Origin: Gammaproteobacteria bacterium
GTDB lineage: Bacteria > Pseudomonadota > Gammaproteobacteria > Enterobacterales > Alteromonadaceae
Length of the DNA stretch: 64,000 nt
NCBI GenBank assembly: GCA_017302255.1
Contig: JAFLDV010000015.1
Span: 32,851-96,850, forward strand
Reading direction: 5' to 3'
A model generated the notes under the pieces. The model was not told where the DNA came from and made no database searches. It was given only the letters and a program-made list of their open reading frames with translations. The translations under genes were made by a program, and so were the position numbers. Positions 40,998 to 49,226 of this stretch are shown here, piece by piece. Every line of letters starts with the position of its first letter. Positions within the stretch are counted from its first letter, which is position 1.

Positions 40998-41893
40998 GGT
41001 ACTTCTTGTAATAACAATGCGCTCAGCGAAGAATGATTTTGCTGTTGCCGAAGTTGCAATCGATGTTCCGCCACTGCCGGGAACACTGCCTTGACATCAT
41101 CCGCAGTGACATAATTGCGATGCTGCAACAGTGCATATGCACGAGCAGCCCTCAGCAGTGCCTTAGCACCACGCGGGGAGATCGGCAGCATATCGGCTCT
41201 ATGTCTGCTGGCAGTAACCAAATCCAGTAGGTAACTCACCAATGCCTCGCTGGCAACCACTTGGGTCACAGCAAATTGTAGTTTTTGCAATTGTTCGTGA
41301 TTTAATAGAGTTGCCAGTTGACGTTGTTGTTGCACGTCGTTATCTGCCATTAGCAGCTGTTGTTCAGCGGCTCGCTCTGGGAACCCTAAGCTCAATCGCA
41401 TTAAAAAACGGTCGAGTTGCGATTCTGGCAATGCACTGGTGCCGCTATGAAACAGTGGGTTTTGCGTCGCTATAACAAAAAATGGGTTTGGCAGTGGACG
41501 GGTCTCGCCATCAATCGACACTTGCCGCTCTTCCATAGCCTCAAGCAACGCGCTTTGCGTTTTTGGGCTAGCGCGGTTTATTTCGTCGGCTAACAACACC
41601 TGACTAAAAACAGGCCCCGGTTGAAAATGAAATTGCTGTGACCGTGCATCGTAAATGCTGAAACCGGTTAAATCGGCCGGCAGCAAATCACTGGTAAACT
41701 GTACCCGACGGTAACTCAACCCTAAACTATTGGCGAGCGCATGGGCGAGGGTGGTTTTACCCATGCCCGGTAAATCCTCGAGGAGCAGATGACCATTGGC
41801 TAATAAACAAGTCAGCGCCAAACGAATTTGGGCGCTTTTGCCAAGGATGACCTGATTGAGTTGTTGTTCAACTTGCTGAATTTGTTGATGCAC
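40985..41893 (-). CDS. MoxR-family AAA+ ATPase
   Basis: 302 residues from a GTG at 41893, preceded by GGAG at six bases. Walker A LEDLPGMGKTTLAHA (K46), MoxR-typical RVQFTSDLLPADLTGF, Walker B VLLADEINRASPKTQSALLEAMEE, and lid RLSLGFPERAAEQ. MoxR proteins act as chaperone-like ATPases for neighbouring VWA/DUF58 proteins. First gene of the operon; it diverges from the phosphatase gene. Confidence 0.93.
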   Translation of the reverse strand: MHQQIQQVEQQLNQVILGKSAQIRLALTCLLANGHLLLEDLPGMGKTTLAHALANSLGLSYRRVQFTSDLLPADLTGFSIYDARSQQFHFQPGPVFSQVLLADEINRASPKTQSALLEAMEERQVSIDGETRPLPNPFFVIATQNPLFHSGTSALPESQLDRFLMRLSLGFPERAAEQQLLMADNDVQQQRQLATLLNHEQLQKLQFAVTQVVASEALVSYLLDLVTASRHRADMLPISPRGAKALLRAARAYALLQHRNYVTADDVKAVFPAVAEHRLQLRQQQNHSSLSALLLQEVPCPI

Positions 41894-41974
41894 GATGGCT
41901 CCGCAAAATGACTGCTTTGGCAAATAGTTACAAAATTCGTATACTGCTGCAACTTTGTATTTGGATCTCAATTG

Positions 41975-42442
41975 ATGAAAGTACTTTTTGTCTGTTTAGG
42001 CAACATTTGCCGCTCACCGACCGCTCACGCAATTTTTCGACAACTGTGCGCGGAGCAAAAGTTTCCATGCGAAATCGAATCAGCCGGCACAAGTGCTTCT
42101 CATAAAGGCGAAGCTCCAGATCCTCGAAGTATCAAAGCTGCCCCAGATGTTAGTTTCAAAGGGATTTACTCGCGTCCGGTATTGCCGAATGACTTTGTAG
42201 ATTATGACTTAATTTTGGCGATGGACTTGGATAATTTACAAGAACTTAAACGCCGCTGCCCTAGCGAACTGCAACATAAACTACATTTGTTGCTTGAATT
42301 CCATCCTAAGTATCCCGATTTCAGGGAAGTGCCTGATCCATATTATGGCGGCGCTCGAGGATTTGAATTAGTTCGTCAGTTAATTGCTACTGCCTGTGAA
42401 GGCTTATTGGTTAACTTGAAAGCCGCAAATTTGACTAAATAA
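41975..42442 (+). CDS. Low-molecular-weight protein tyrosine phosphatase
   Basis: 155 residues. The P-loop CLGNICRS begins at Cys7, and the general acid Asp lies in VPDPYYGG (about 125), both complete, so it should be active. Such enzymes reverse bacterial tyrosine kinases or act on small arsenate/phosphate esters; there is no polysaccharide or arsenic cluster here to point to a role. I begin at ATG 41975 (a TTG just before it is in frame). It diverges from the MoxR operon. Confidence 0.94.
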   Translation: MKVLFVCLGNICRSPTAHAIFRQLCAEQKFPCEIESAGTSASHKGEAPDPRSIKAAPDVSFKGIYSRPVLPNDFVDYDLILAMDLDNLQELKRRCPSELQHKLHLLLEFHPKYPDFREVPDPYYGGARGFELVRQLIATACEGLLVNLKAANLTK

Positions 42443-42605
42443 TGTTAAAGATCCCGCTAATTTAGCCGTTTAAACGTCCAGATAGAAATTATTCGGTCGC
42501 AAAGATTGAATTTTTGCGCTTTTGGCAGTACTTTGACTGCGGATCAATTACCCAAGCGAAACATTCAACCACTCATTAGATTAATTTAGAAATAGGAACA
42601 TTAAA

Positions 42606-43955
42606 GTGACTACTTGGACGCCTAAAAGCTGGCGAGCATTTCCCATCCAACAACAACCGCATTACGAAGACCAAGCCTTACTAGCTCAGGTCGAACAGCA
42701 GCTGCATAAATATCCGCCATTGGTGTTTGCGCAAGAAACACGCGATTTATTTAGTCAGTTAGGTCAAGTTGCTGAAGGTAAAGCATTTTTACTGCAGGGT
42801 GGCGATTGCGCTGAGAGCTTTAGTAACTTTAATGCGCCAAAAATTCGCGATACGTTCAAAGTACTGCTGCAAATGGCTGTAGTGTTAACTTTTGCTGGCA
42901 GTTGCCCTGTCGTAAAAGTGGCTCGGATGGCTGGTCAATATGCAAAACCGCGTTCTAGCGATTTAGAAACTATTGATGGCATTAGCTTGCCAAGTTATCG
43001 CGGTGATATCGTTAACAGCTTTGAATTTACCGAAGCTGCTCGCCGACCAGATCCTGATCGGTTGATGACTGCTTATCATCACAGCGCTGCGACGTTAAAT
43101 TTACTTCGGGCTTTTGCTCAGGGCGGCTTAGCTGACCTGCATCAAGTTAGTCGTTGGAATATGGGTTTTGTCGAATCAAATCCATTAAAAGGTCGTTATC
43201 AGGATATTGCGCAGCGTATCCAAGAAGCGTTGCGCTTTATGGAAATCTGCGGGATTACCGGCCAAAATGCGCCGTCTATTCGTGAAACGACACTTTATAC
43301 ATCGCATGAAGCGTTGTTATTGAACTACGAAGAGGCGTTGACTCGTAAGGATTCATTAACTGGCGATTGGTATGATTGTTCAGCGCATATGGTCTGGATT
43401 GGTGAGCGTACTCGGCAATTAGACCATGCCCATATCGAATTCTTCCGCGGCATTCATAACCCAATTGGGGTGAAAATTGGTCCAGGCATGGACGAGCTGG
43501 ACTTAATTCGTCTTATCGATGCATTGAACCCAAGCAACACCCCTGGTCGATTAACACTGATTACTCGCATGGGTGCAGATAAATTGGCCGACAAACTTCC
43601 GGCCCTAGTTCGTCGAGTCGAACGTGAAGGTCGCAAAGTTGTCTGGAGTTCTGACCCTATGCATGGCAATACGGTCAAAGCCAGTAACGATTACAAAACT
43701 CGGGATTTCGAAGCAATTTTGCGCGAAATTCGTAACTTCTTTGCGGTCCATCAAGCGGAGGGAACTCATGCTGGTGGTATCCACTTGGAAATGACCGGCG
43801 AGCATGTCACCGAATGTACCGGCGGTGCATACGGTTTGTCGGAGCACGATTTGAGTCAACGTTATTTGACCCAATGTGATCCAAGGTTAAATGCTGATCA
43901 GGTGCTAGAATTAGCATTCTTAATTGCAGATACCTTGCGAAGTGTGCGTAAGTAA
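42606..43955 (+). CDS. 3-deoxy-7-phosphoheptulonate synthase, class II (plant type)
   Basis: Condenses phosphoenolpyruvate and erythrose 4-phosphate, the first step of the shikimate pathway. 449 residues with class II signatures: [11 protein letters not shown] (metal Cys, about 59-69), [17 protein letters not shown], and [15 protein letters not shown]-terminal [15 protein letters not shown] holds further metal ligands. It is unrelated in sequence to E. coli AroF/G/H. It starts with GTG (AGGA upstream). Feedback control cannot be read here. Confidence 0.95.
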   Translation: MTTWTPKSWRAFPIQQQPHYEDQALLAQVEQQLHKYPPLVFAQETRDLFSQLGQVAEGKAFLLQGGDCAESFSNFNAPKIRDTFKVLLQMAVVLTFAGSCPVVKVARMAGQYAKPRSSDLETIDGISLPSYRGDIVNSFEFTEAARRPDPDRLMTAYHHSAATLNLLRAFAQGGLADLHQVSRWNMGFVESNPLKGRYQDIAQRIQEALRFMEICGITGQNAPSIRETTLYTSHEALLLNYEEALTRKDSLTGDWYDCSAHMVWIGERTRQLDHAHIEFFRGIHNPIGVKIGPGMDELDLIRLIDALNPSNTPGRLTLITRMGADKLADKLPALVRRVEREGRKVVWSSDPMHGNTVKASNDYKTRDFEAILREIRNFFAVHQAEGTHAGGIHLEMTGEHVTECTGGAYGLSEHDLSQRYLTQCDPRLNADQVLELAFLIADTLRSVRK

Positions 43956-43997
43956 CCACTGGACAAATATCGATAATTTGCTTGAACTTGGGGAACC

Positions 43998-45056
43998 ATG
44001 ACGCAATCGAGCGCTACATCCGAACTTGAGAAGACCGATCGCGCAGCAATACACTGCACGGTCGGTATTGTCGGAGCTGGCGCTATCGGTTGTTTTTTGG
44101 GCGGAATACTTGCTCAGGATAAGCATCTAGAAATACAATTTTTCGGCCGAGACAGTATTGGCAATGAACTTGCCGAATATGGTTTAGGCGTCAATGTTGG
44201 TGAGCTACGCCATCGACAGTCCCATGTCGCGTTTTATACCTCGCAAGCAACATTGTTAGAATGCGATGTGATCTTAGTGACCGTTAAAGCCACCGCATTA
44301 CCTCAACTTATTCCGCAGATTAAAAAACACGCCCGCTCTGATGTGCCTATTGTTGCTTTGCAAAACGGCATTGGTGTCGCAGCTATGTTTGAAGCGCAGT
44401 TATCTAACCCTGTTTTTCGGGCCATAGTTCCATTTAATGTGGTGAAACTAAGTCCTGGGGTATTCAGCAAAGCGAGTGGTGGTGAACTTTTATGGCCACA
44501 AACTGGCAATCGGCGTTTGCAGTATTTAAGCCGTGTTTGGAGTAGCTTTGGTTTGCCGGTGCAAGATGTTGCAGATATGCAAAGTGCTGAATATGGTAAG
44601 TTGCTGTTAAATCTGAATAATGCTTTGAATGCGGTCAGTGGCTTACCGCTCCGCCAGCAATTGCTTGAGCCGGATCTGCGGCGCGTATTGGCACAAGCAA
44701 TGACGGAATGGCTGACTATCTGTGAAAAGGCAAAGGTCAAACCGAGGACTTATACTGCCGCCCCTGCACATTGGTTGCCGAGTATTCTACGCTTACCGAC
44801 ACCATTGTTTCGCTTGATTGCTCGGCAAATGCTAGCTATCGAGCCTTTCGCTCGCAGTAGTATGTGGGATGATGTGCAAGCAGGTCGTCGCACTGAGGTG
44901 ATGTATTTAAACGGCGCCGTGGTGAATGCCGGAATTATTCACGGTGTGCCAACACCTGTTAACGCCGCGATAGTTGAGCTGATAAAACACTTAGAGCAGG
45001 GTGAAAAGCTTAATAAAGACGTCCACGAGCTTTCTGCGCTTTTATTTAGCGAATAA
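43998..45056 (+). CDS. panE: 2-dehydropantoate 2-reductase family protein
   Basis: NADPH-dependent ketopantoate reductase of pantothenate synthesis. 352 residues, about 50 longer than E. coli PanE. The Rossmann fold is TVGIVGAGAIGCFLGGILA (about 16-34); VKATALPQLI and ALQNGIGV follow. The catalytic Lys is likely in EYGKLLLNLNNALNA and the C-terminal substrate part is SSMWDDVQAGRRTEVMYLNGAVV. Since paralogues of PanE are common, the symbol is a best guess. Downstream 120 bases lead to the kinase operon. Confidence 0.8.
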   Translation: MTQSSATSELEKTDRAAIHCTVGIVGAGAIGCFLGGILAQDKHLEIQFFGRDSIGNELAEYGLGVNVGELRHRQSHVAFYTSQATLLECDVILVTVKATALPQLIPQIKKHARSDVPIVALQNGIGVAAMFEAQLSNPVFRAIVPFNVVKLSPGVFSKASGGELLWPQTGNRRLQYLSRVWSSFGLPVQDVADMQSAEYGKLLLNLNNALNAVSGLPLRQQLLEPDLRRVLAQAMTEWLTICEKAKVKPRTYTAAPAHWLPSILRLPTPLFRLIARQMLAIEPFARSSMWDDVQAGRRTEVMYLNGAVVNAGIIHGVPTPVNAAIVELIKHLEQGEKLNKDVHELSALLFSE

Positions 45057-45177
45057 TTAGTAAAATATCGCTATCTTTTTGTTAATTCGAAATATTCTTA
45101 AGCAAATCAACAGACAGGTTAAAATTCGCAGTCTACAATCGAAGATGATAATCAAATTTTTGCATTAAGGGGCTAAT

Positions 45178-46704
45178 TTGATCCTCAGAGATATTCGAGA
45201 TCTGCGCTTAAAATTAACCGGAAAGCTGCTTATTGTGGTTGCAGCGATTTTGGTAATTTGTCAGTTGCTGATGTCTGGATATTTGCTTTGGCAAAATTAT
45301 CGCGATTTGCAAACCAGCCACGAAAAGCAGCAACAGAACTTACTTGAGATTATCAGCAGCGCCATTGCCATTGATACCTGGAATTTTAATCCAGGTTCAT
45401 TAGAAGTGATTCTCGCGCCGTATCGGAAAGAACCGGCAATATCGGAGATTGTGGTACAAGACAATGGCGAAAACCTGCTCCGCATTTTAAGCGAACGCCC
45501 TGCGGTTTCCGGACGAAGCAGCAAACGTGAGCACGCTATTGTTGTAGATATGTCCGGTAATCGCCAACAAGTTGGTGTTCTCACTCTTTCTGACAATCAA
45601 GATTACATCGTTGAAAAACTGCAAATGGTGTTGTGGCGCCAGATGTCGGAGTTGTTGTTAATGATTCTGCTGCTGGCGGTTGGCTTATCCTTTACCCTCA
45701 ATCGCTTGGTGCTAACGCCGATAAAGAAAATAAATAGTGCATTATTTCAAGCAATTACCAGCAAAGACACGGTATTGCACAATCCCGTTGAAGGTTTACG
45801 TGATGAGTTTGAAGAAGTAGCACTGAGTATTGTTGCGCTGTCAGCACGCCTTTCTGGCGATGTGCAGTTGATCTCGGAATCTCGCGCGCAGTTGCAGATC
45901 GAAAAAGAAAAAACCGAAGCCGCATTAAATGATTTGAAACATACCCAAGAAGCGCTGCTGCATTCAGAAAAGCAAGCGTCCCTTGGCAGTCTAGTTTCTG
46001 GCGTCGCCCACGAAGTGAATACGCCACTTGGCATAATTATCACCAGCGTTACTTGTATGAGCGATTTGGTTAGTAAAGTTGAACAGGATCTGCAAGATAA
46101 TAAATTGAGTCGTCAGTTACTGCAGGACCGAATGTCGCAGCTGAGAGAAGCTGTTGATTTGATTACGCATAATGCAGATCGAGCGTCGTTGTTAGTCACT
46201 AATTTTAAATTATTAGCCAAAGAGCAAACCAATGAGGCTGCCCGCGAGTTTAATTTAACCACGTTATTGCGGGAAGTTGTTCACAGCCAAATGGCAAATT
46301 TACAGCAGGCACATATCCAAGTTTTATTGGATTTGGAAGCTGATGTGCAACTAAACAGCATACCCGGTTTATTTAATCAGTTAGTTTGCGCGCTTTTAAA
46401 CAACGTCATACAGCATGCATACCCGAGTGGAATTGGCGGCAATTGCTGCCTAAAGTTACAATCGGTTGGTGATGAGTTGCTACTTAGCTGCATTGATAAT
46501 GGGATCGGCATCTCGCAAGAACAGCAGAAACATGTGTTTGATCCATTTTTCACGACGAAACTAGGTTCTGGCACAAGTGGGCTTGGACTTGCGATTGTAT
46601 ATCGTATTGTTCGGTCTAATCTCGGTGGGAGCATTAGTGTTAAAAGCCAACTTAAAGAGGGGACCTGCTTTGAAATTCGTTTCCCACGTAACTTATTGCC
46701 TTAG
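45178..46704 (+). CDS. Membrane sensor histidine kinase, orphan
   Basis: 508 residues starting with TTG (AAGGGG six bases upstream). Two membrane helices (about 17-38 and 157-178) enclose a small periplasmic domain containing IDTWNFNPGSLEVILAPY. A HAMP-like segment and coiled coil (about 180-265) lead to the phospho-acceptor H278 in VAHEVNTPLG. The ATPase domain shows N box LLNNVIQHAYP, G1 DNGIGIS and G2 GSGTSGLGLAIV. No receiver domain or response-regulator gene is next to it. It overlaps the downstream barrel gene by 35 bases, so signal input may come from the two envelope proteins made with it. Confidence 0.92.
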   Translation: MILRDIRDLRLKLTGKLLIVVAAILVICQLLMSGYLLWQNYRDLQTSHEKQQQNLLEIISSAIAIDTWNFNPGSLEVILAPYRKEPAISEIVVQDNGENLLRILSERPAVSGRSSKREHAIVVDMSGNRQQVGVLTLSDNQDYIVEKLQMVLWRQMSELLLMILLLAVGLSFTLNRLVLTPIKKINSALFQAITSKDTVLHNPVEGLRDEFEEVALSIVALSARLSGDVQLISESRAQLQIEKEKTEAALNDLKHTQEALLHSEKQASLGSLVSGVAHEVNTPLGIIITSVTCMSDLVSKVEQDLQDNKLSRQLLQDRMSQLREAVDLITHNADRASLLVTNFKLLAKEQTNEAAREFNLTTLLREVVHSQMANLQQAHIQVLLDLEADVQLNSIPGLFNQLVCALLNNVIQHAYPSGIGGNCCLKLQSVGDELLLSCIDNGIGISQEQQKHVFDPFFTTKLGSGTSGLGLAIVYRIVRSNLGGSISVKSQLKEGTCFEIRFPRNLLP

Positions 46705-47848
46705 CGCTTCCCTTGCGCTTTTCGCAGCTTTTGCGAACGCCGAAGTTGAACTTCATGGATTTGGTTCTATTCGAGTTGGCGAAATTTCTGGGACAATTGA
46801 AAACCCCAATATCGTTGATTTGTATCAAGAAAATGGCCTCAATTGGCGGGACGAGTCATTGTTTGGATTACAAAGCAATGTCGATTTATCAGAAGATCTG
46901 AGCTTTAACACGCAACTAATTGGCAAAGGTATTAATGACTTTGATCCAGAAGTCACGTTAGCCTTCGCTAGATATCAAATTTCACCAGATCAACAACTAC
47001 GATTTGGCCGCGTGTCTATGCCACTGTTCTCACAAACTGATGTGCAATATGTTGGCTATGCCCATGATTATGCCCGTTTGCCTAAAGCTACTTATTGGCG
47101 CTTCGAGTTTGAAACCGTCGATGGGCTAAGTTATGAAGCAAAGCATGCATTAGGTGATTTTACTGCTCGTTACACGCTGATTTGGGCGGAGTTTCGGGGT
47201 GATGTTTTTAAAAATGTAGTGCCTGATGGCGTAGAAATTGAACTGCAGGACATGCGTTCGCTTTCTTTCGCGCTGGGCTATCAAAATGTCGAACTTTTTG
47301 CTGGTGTCACTGATGCAAATACCAAAGGGAAAAATATCGATGATTTTGTGTTCTCTCCAGGAGTTAGGTTTGCCGTGGCGAATTCTGGCGCAGATTTGCT
47401 TTCGCAACAGAGTTTTTTTCAGGAACTGAGCGTCAGTAAAGATGCGTCCTACAAATTCTGGGGTAGCCGCTGGCGACATGAAGATTGGAAAATCGAATAT
47501 GAAAGAGCCATTTATGGCATTTTGAATAGTATCGATGCTTTAACATACACCCAGTATTTCGCCATTTCGCGGCGCTTTGACGACTATATTTTTACCATCC
47601 ATCGTGAGCAATATCGCCAAAATCAGGCTTCTCCAGCTGGTCTAGCGACGATTACGAATAATTCGCTTCTGAAAATCGCCCAGCAGCTTAGTATTGGCAT
47701 AAATGAGCCCGGTTATGCGATGAATGTGTTGTCGATGCGTTACGATTTTGCAGCCAATATGGCATTGAAGGCTGATTACTTTCGTGGGGGCAGCTATAGT
47801 CATGGCAGATTCAACGGCTTTTCGTTAGGAGTCGATTTTGTATTCTAA
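46670..47848 (+). CDS. Outer-membrane beta-barrel, porin-like, unknown specificity
   Basis: 392 residues if begun at TTG 46670, which has AGAGGGG seven bases upstream and yields a proper signal peptide (KFVSHVTYCLSASLALFAAFANA, cut at about 24). The frame opens further upstream at 46577, but that part lies inside the kinase gene and is not export-like. The mature protein alternates short beta strands (VELHGFGSIRVGEISG, QQLRFGRVSMPLFS, LRYDF-like repeats) and ends in VDFVF, the C-terminal Phe of BAM substrates. About 16 strands are plausible. No close family is recognised. The last 11 bases overlap the next gene. Confidence 0.78.
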   Translation: MKFVSHVTYCLSASLALFAAFANAEVELHGFGSIRVGEISGTIENPNIVDLYQENGLNWRDESLFGLQSNVDLSEDLSFNTQLIGKGINDFDPEVTLAFARYQISPDQQLRFGRVSMPLFSQTDVQYVGYAHDYARLPKATYWRFEFETVDGLSYEAKHALGDFTARYTLIWAEFRGDVFKNVVPDGVEIELQDMRSLSFALGYQNVELFAGVTDANTKGKNIDDFVFSPGVRFAVANSGADLLSQQSFFQELSVSKDASYKFWGSRWRHEDWKIEYERAIYGILNSIDALTYTQYFAISRRFDDYIFTIHREQYRQNQASPAGLATITNNSLLKIAQQLSIGINEPGYAMNVLSMRYDFAANMALKADYFRGGSYSHGRFNGFSLGVDFVF

Positions 47849-48281
47849 ACTGCTGCGCTTTGTCATATTGCTGATGATAAGCTGGTCCAGTGCGGCGGCA
47901 GATTTAGTATTTGTGGTTAACAGCAACAATAAATCGGAATTTACCCAAGCACAGCTAATGCAGCTTTATTTGCGCAAAGCCGAGAGCTTTAGTGATGGTG
48001 TGGCAGCAAATTTATATCATTTACCTCGAAACTCGGCTGAGCATCAACAGTTCTGCATGGGCATACTTAATTTGACCGCGAATCAGTATCAATCATTCTG
48101 GTCTAGGCTGCTGTTTACCGGCAATGTGTCGGCAATGGAGCATCGAGACAATTCACAAATGCTATTGCAAATACAATCCGATAAAGCGGGTATAGGCTAT
48201 TTGCCGTTAAGTGCTGATCATGCCGGAGTTAGGGCAGTCGCCATTCTTCGCGACCGCCAACTTGAAATCCTAGTTCCTTAG
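47838..48281 (+). CDS. Half-size periplasmic phosphate-binding-like protein
   Basis: 147 residues with a signal peptide (about 1-21) then DLVFVVNSNNKSEFTQAQL, YLRKAESFSDGV, SAEHQQFCMGILNLTANQYQSFWSRLLFTG and DKAGIGYLPLS. These are the motifs of PstS-like substrate-binding proteins, but only about one lobe's worth (usual PstS about 320-350). Starts with TTG (TTAGGAG seven bases before). No transporter genes accompany it, so a sensing role with the upstream kinase is more likely than uptake. Its stop overlaps the ppsR stop by four bases. Confidence 0.8.
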   Translation: MYSKLLRFVILLMISWSSAAADLVFVVNSNNKSEFTQAQLMQLYLRKAESFSDGVAANLYHLPRNSAEHQQFCMGILNLTANQYQSFWSRLLFTGNVSAMEHRDNSQMLLQIQSDKAGIGYLPLSADHAGVRAVAILRDRQLEILVP

Positions 48282-49087
48282 TATTTTTGCCGTTTTAGTC
48301 CAGTTTCCGCCATGATTTTTGCGCTGATTTCTTCAATTGATAATGTCGTCGAGTTTAAAAACGGAATTCGTTCTTTCGAGTACATTGCTTCCACTTCTGA
48401 CAGTTCAAGTTTGCATTGCCTTAGGGAAGAATAACGACTATTCGGACGACGTTGCTCGCGGATCTGACTGAGCCGTTCAGCGGTAATGGTTAGGCCAAAT
48501 AGTTTTGCTTTGTGGGCGCGTAATGCTGGTGGTAGGGTAAAACCATCCATATCTTCTTCGACAAAAGGGTAATTCGCCGCTTTAATGCCATATTGCAGTG
48601 CCAAATACAGACTGGTTGGAGTTTTCCCAGAGCGAGAAACGCCGATTAAGATAATGTCGGCCTTAGCATAGTCTTTTAAGTTTGAACCATCGTCATTTGC
48701 CAAAGCATAGTTCACCGCATCAATCCGAAAATCGTAAGTCTTTTCATGAATGCTATGAGTACGATGGGTTTTTGGCTTGGCTAGTACCCCCAATTCTTTT
48801 TGCATCGGCTCGACAAAGGCACTCAAAAAGTCATAACAAGAACCCTCTGAGCTATTGATGATTGCGCGTAGTTGCTCGTCAACGAAAGTTTGAAACACCA
48901 AAGGGCGGACACCGGTTGTTTTATAACGATCGTTTATCCGTTGTTTGACTTGTTCCGCTTTCTCCGGAGTTTCAACAAATGGGATAGTAATATGGTCAAA
49001 TTCTGCTTCAAATAGAGAGAGTAAGGCGTGTCCGAACACTTCTGAGGTAATACCAGTACCGTCGGATATATAGAAGGCTGTACGCAT
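48278..49087 (-). CDS. ppsR: PEP synthase regulatory protein (bifunctional kinase/pyrophosphorylase)
   Basis: DUF299 protein that inactivates phosphoenolpyruvate synthase by ADP-dependent phosphorylation of a Thr next to the catalytic His, and reactivates it with phosphate. 269 residues; AFYISDGTGITSE start, P-loop GVSRSGKTPTSLYLA (about 151-165), and GLTITAERLSQIREQRRP. It stands divergent to its target ppsA. Confidence 0.96.
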   Translation of the reverse strand: MRTAFYISDGTGITSEVFGHALLSLFEAEFDHITIPFVETPEKAEQVKQRINDRYKTTGVRPLVFQTFVDEQLRAIINSSEGSCYDFLSAFVEPMQKELGVLAKPKTHRTHSIHEKTYDFRIDAVNYALANDDGSNLKDYAKADIILIGVSRSGKTPTSLYLALQYGIKAANYPFVEEDMDGFTLPPALRAHKAKLFGLTITAERLSQIREQRRPNSRYSSLRQCKLELSEVEAMYSKERIPFLNSTTLSIEEISAKIMAETGLKRQKY

Positions 49088-49104
49088 GTTTGATCCCTGA
49101 ATGT

Positions 49105-49119
49105 TGTTATAAAATTACA
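49105..49119. promoter_or_regulatory. HexR-like operator between ppsR and ppsA
   Basis: TGTTATAAAATTACA matches the HexR palindrome TGTAATWWWATTACA (as I recall it) at all but one position. HexR of Shewanella and other gammaproteobacteria controls central carbon genes and is reported to act on ppsA. The site lies 18 bases from the ppsR start and about 107 before ppsA, fitting activation of ppsA. No hexR gene lies in the window. Confidence 0.5.
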
Positions 49120-49226
49120 TTAAAAATTAAGGTTTTAATTCAACCTCAGCCCAGTGTAAAATCTAATCGCTTACGTTGGTTGCTGTGTAAGCTTACATAA
49201 CCTGTAACAAAAATTGGAGACTTACT

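Noticed and set aside
49158..49175. Cra-like TAATCGCTTA upstream of ppsA
   Set aside because: Only about 7 of 12 positions fit the Cra consensus; the HexR-like site nearby is far better.
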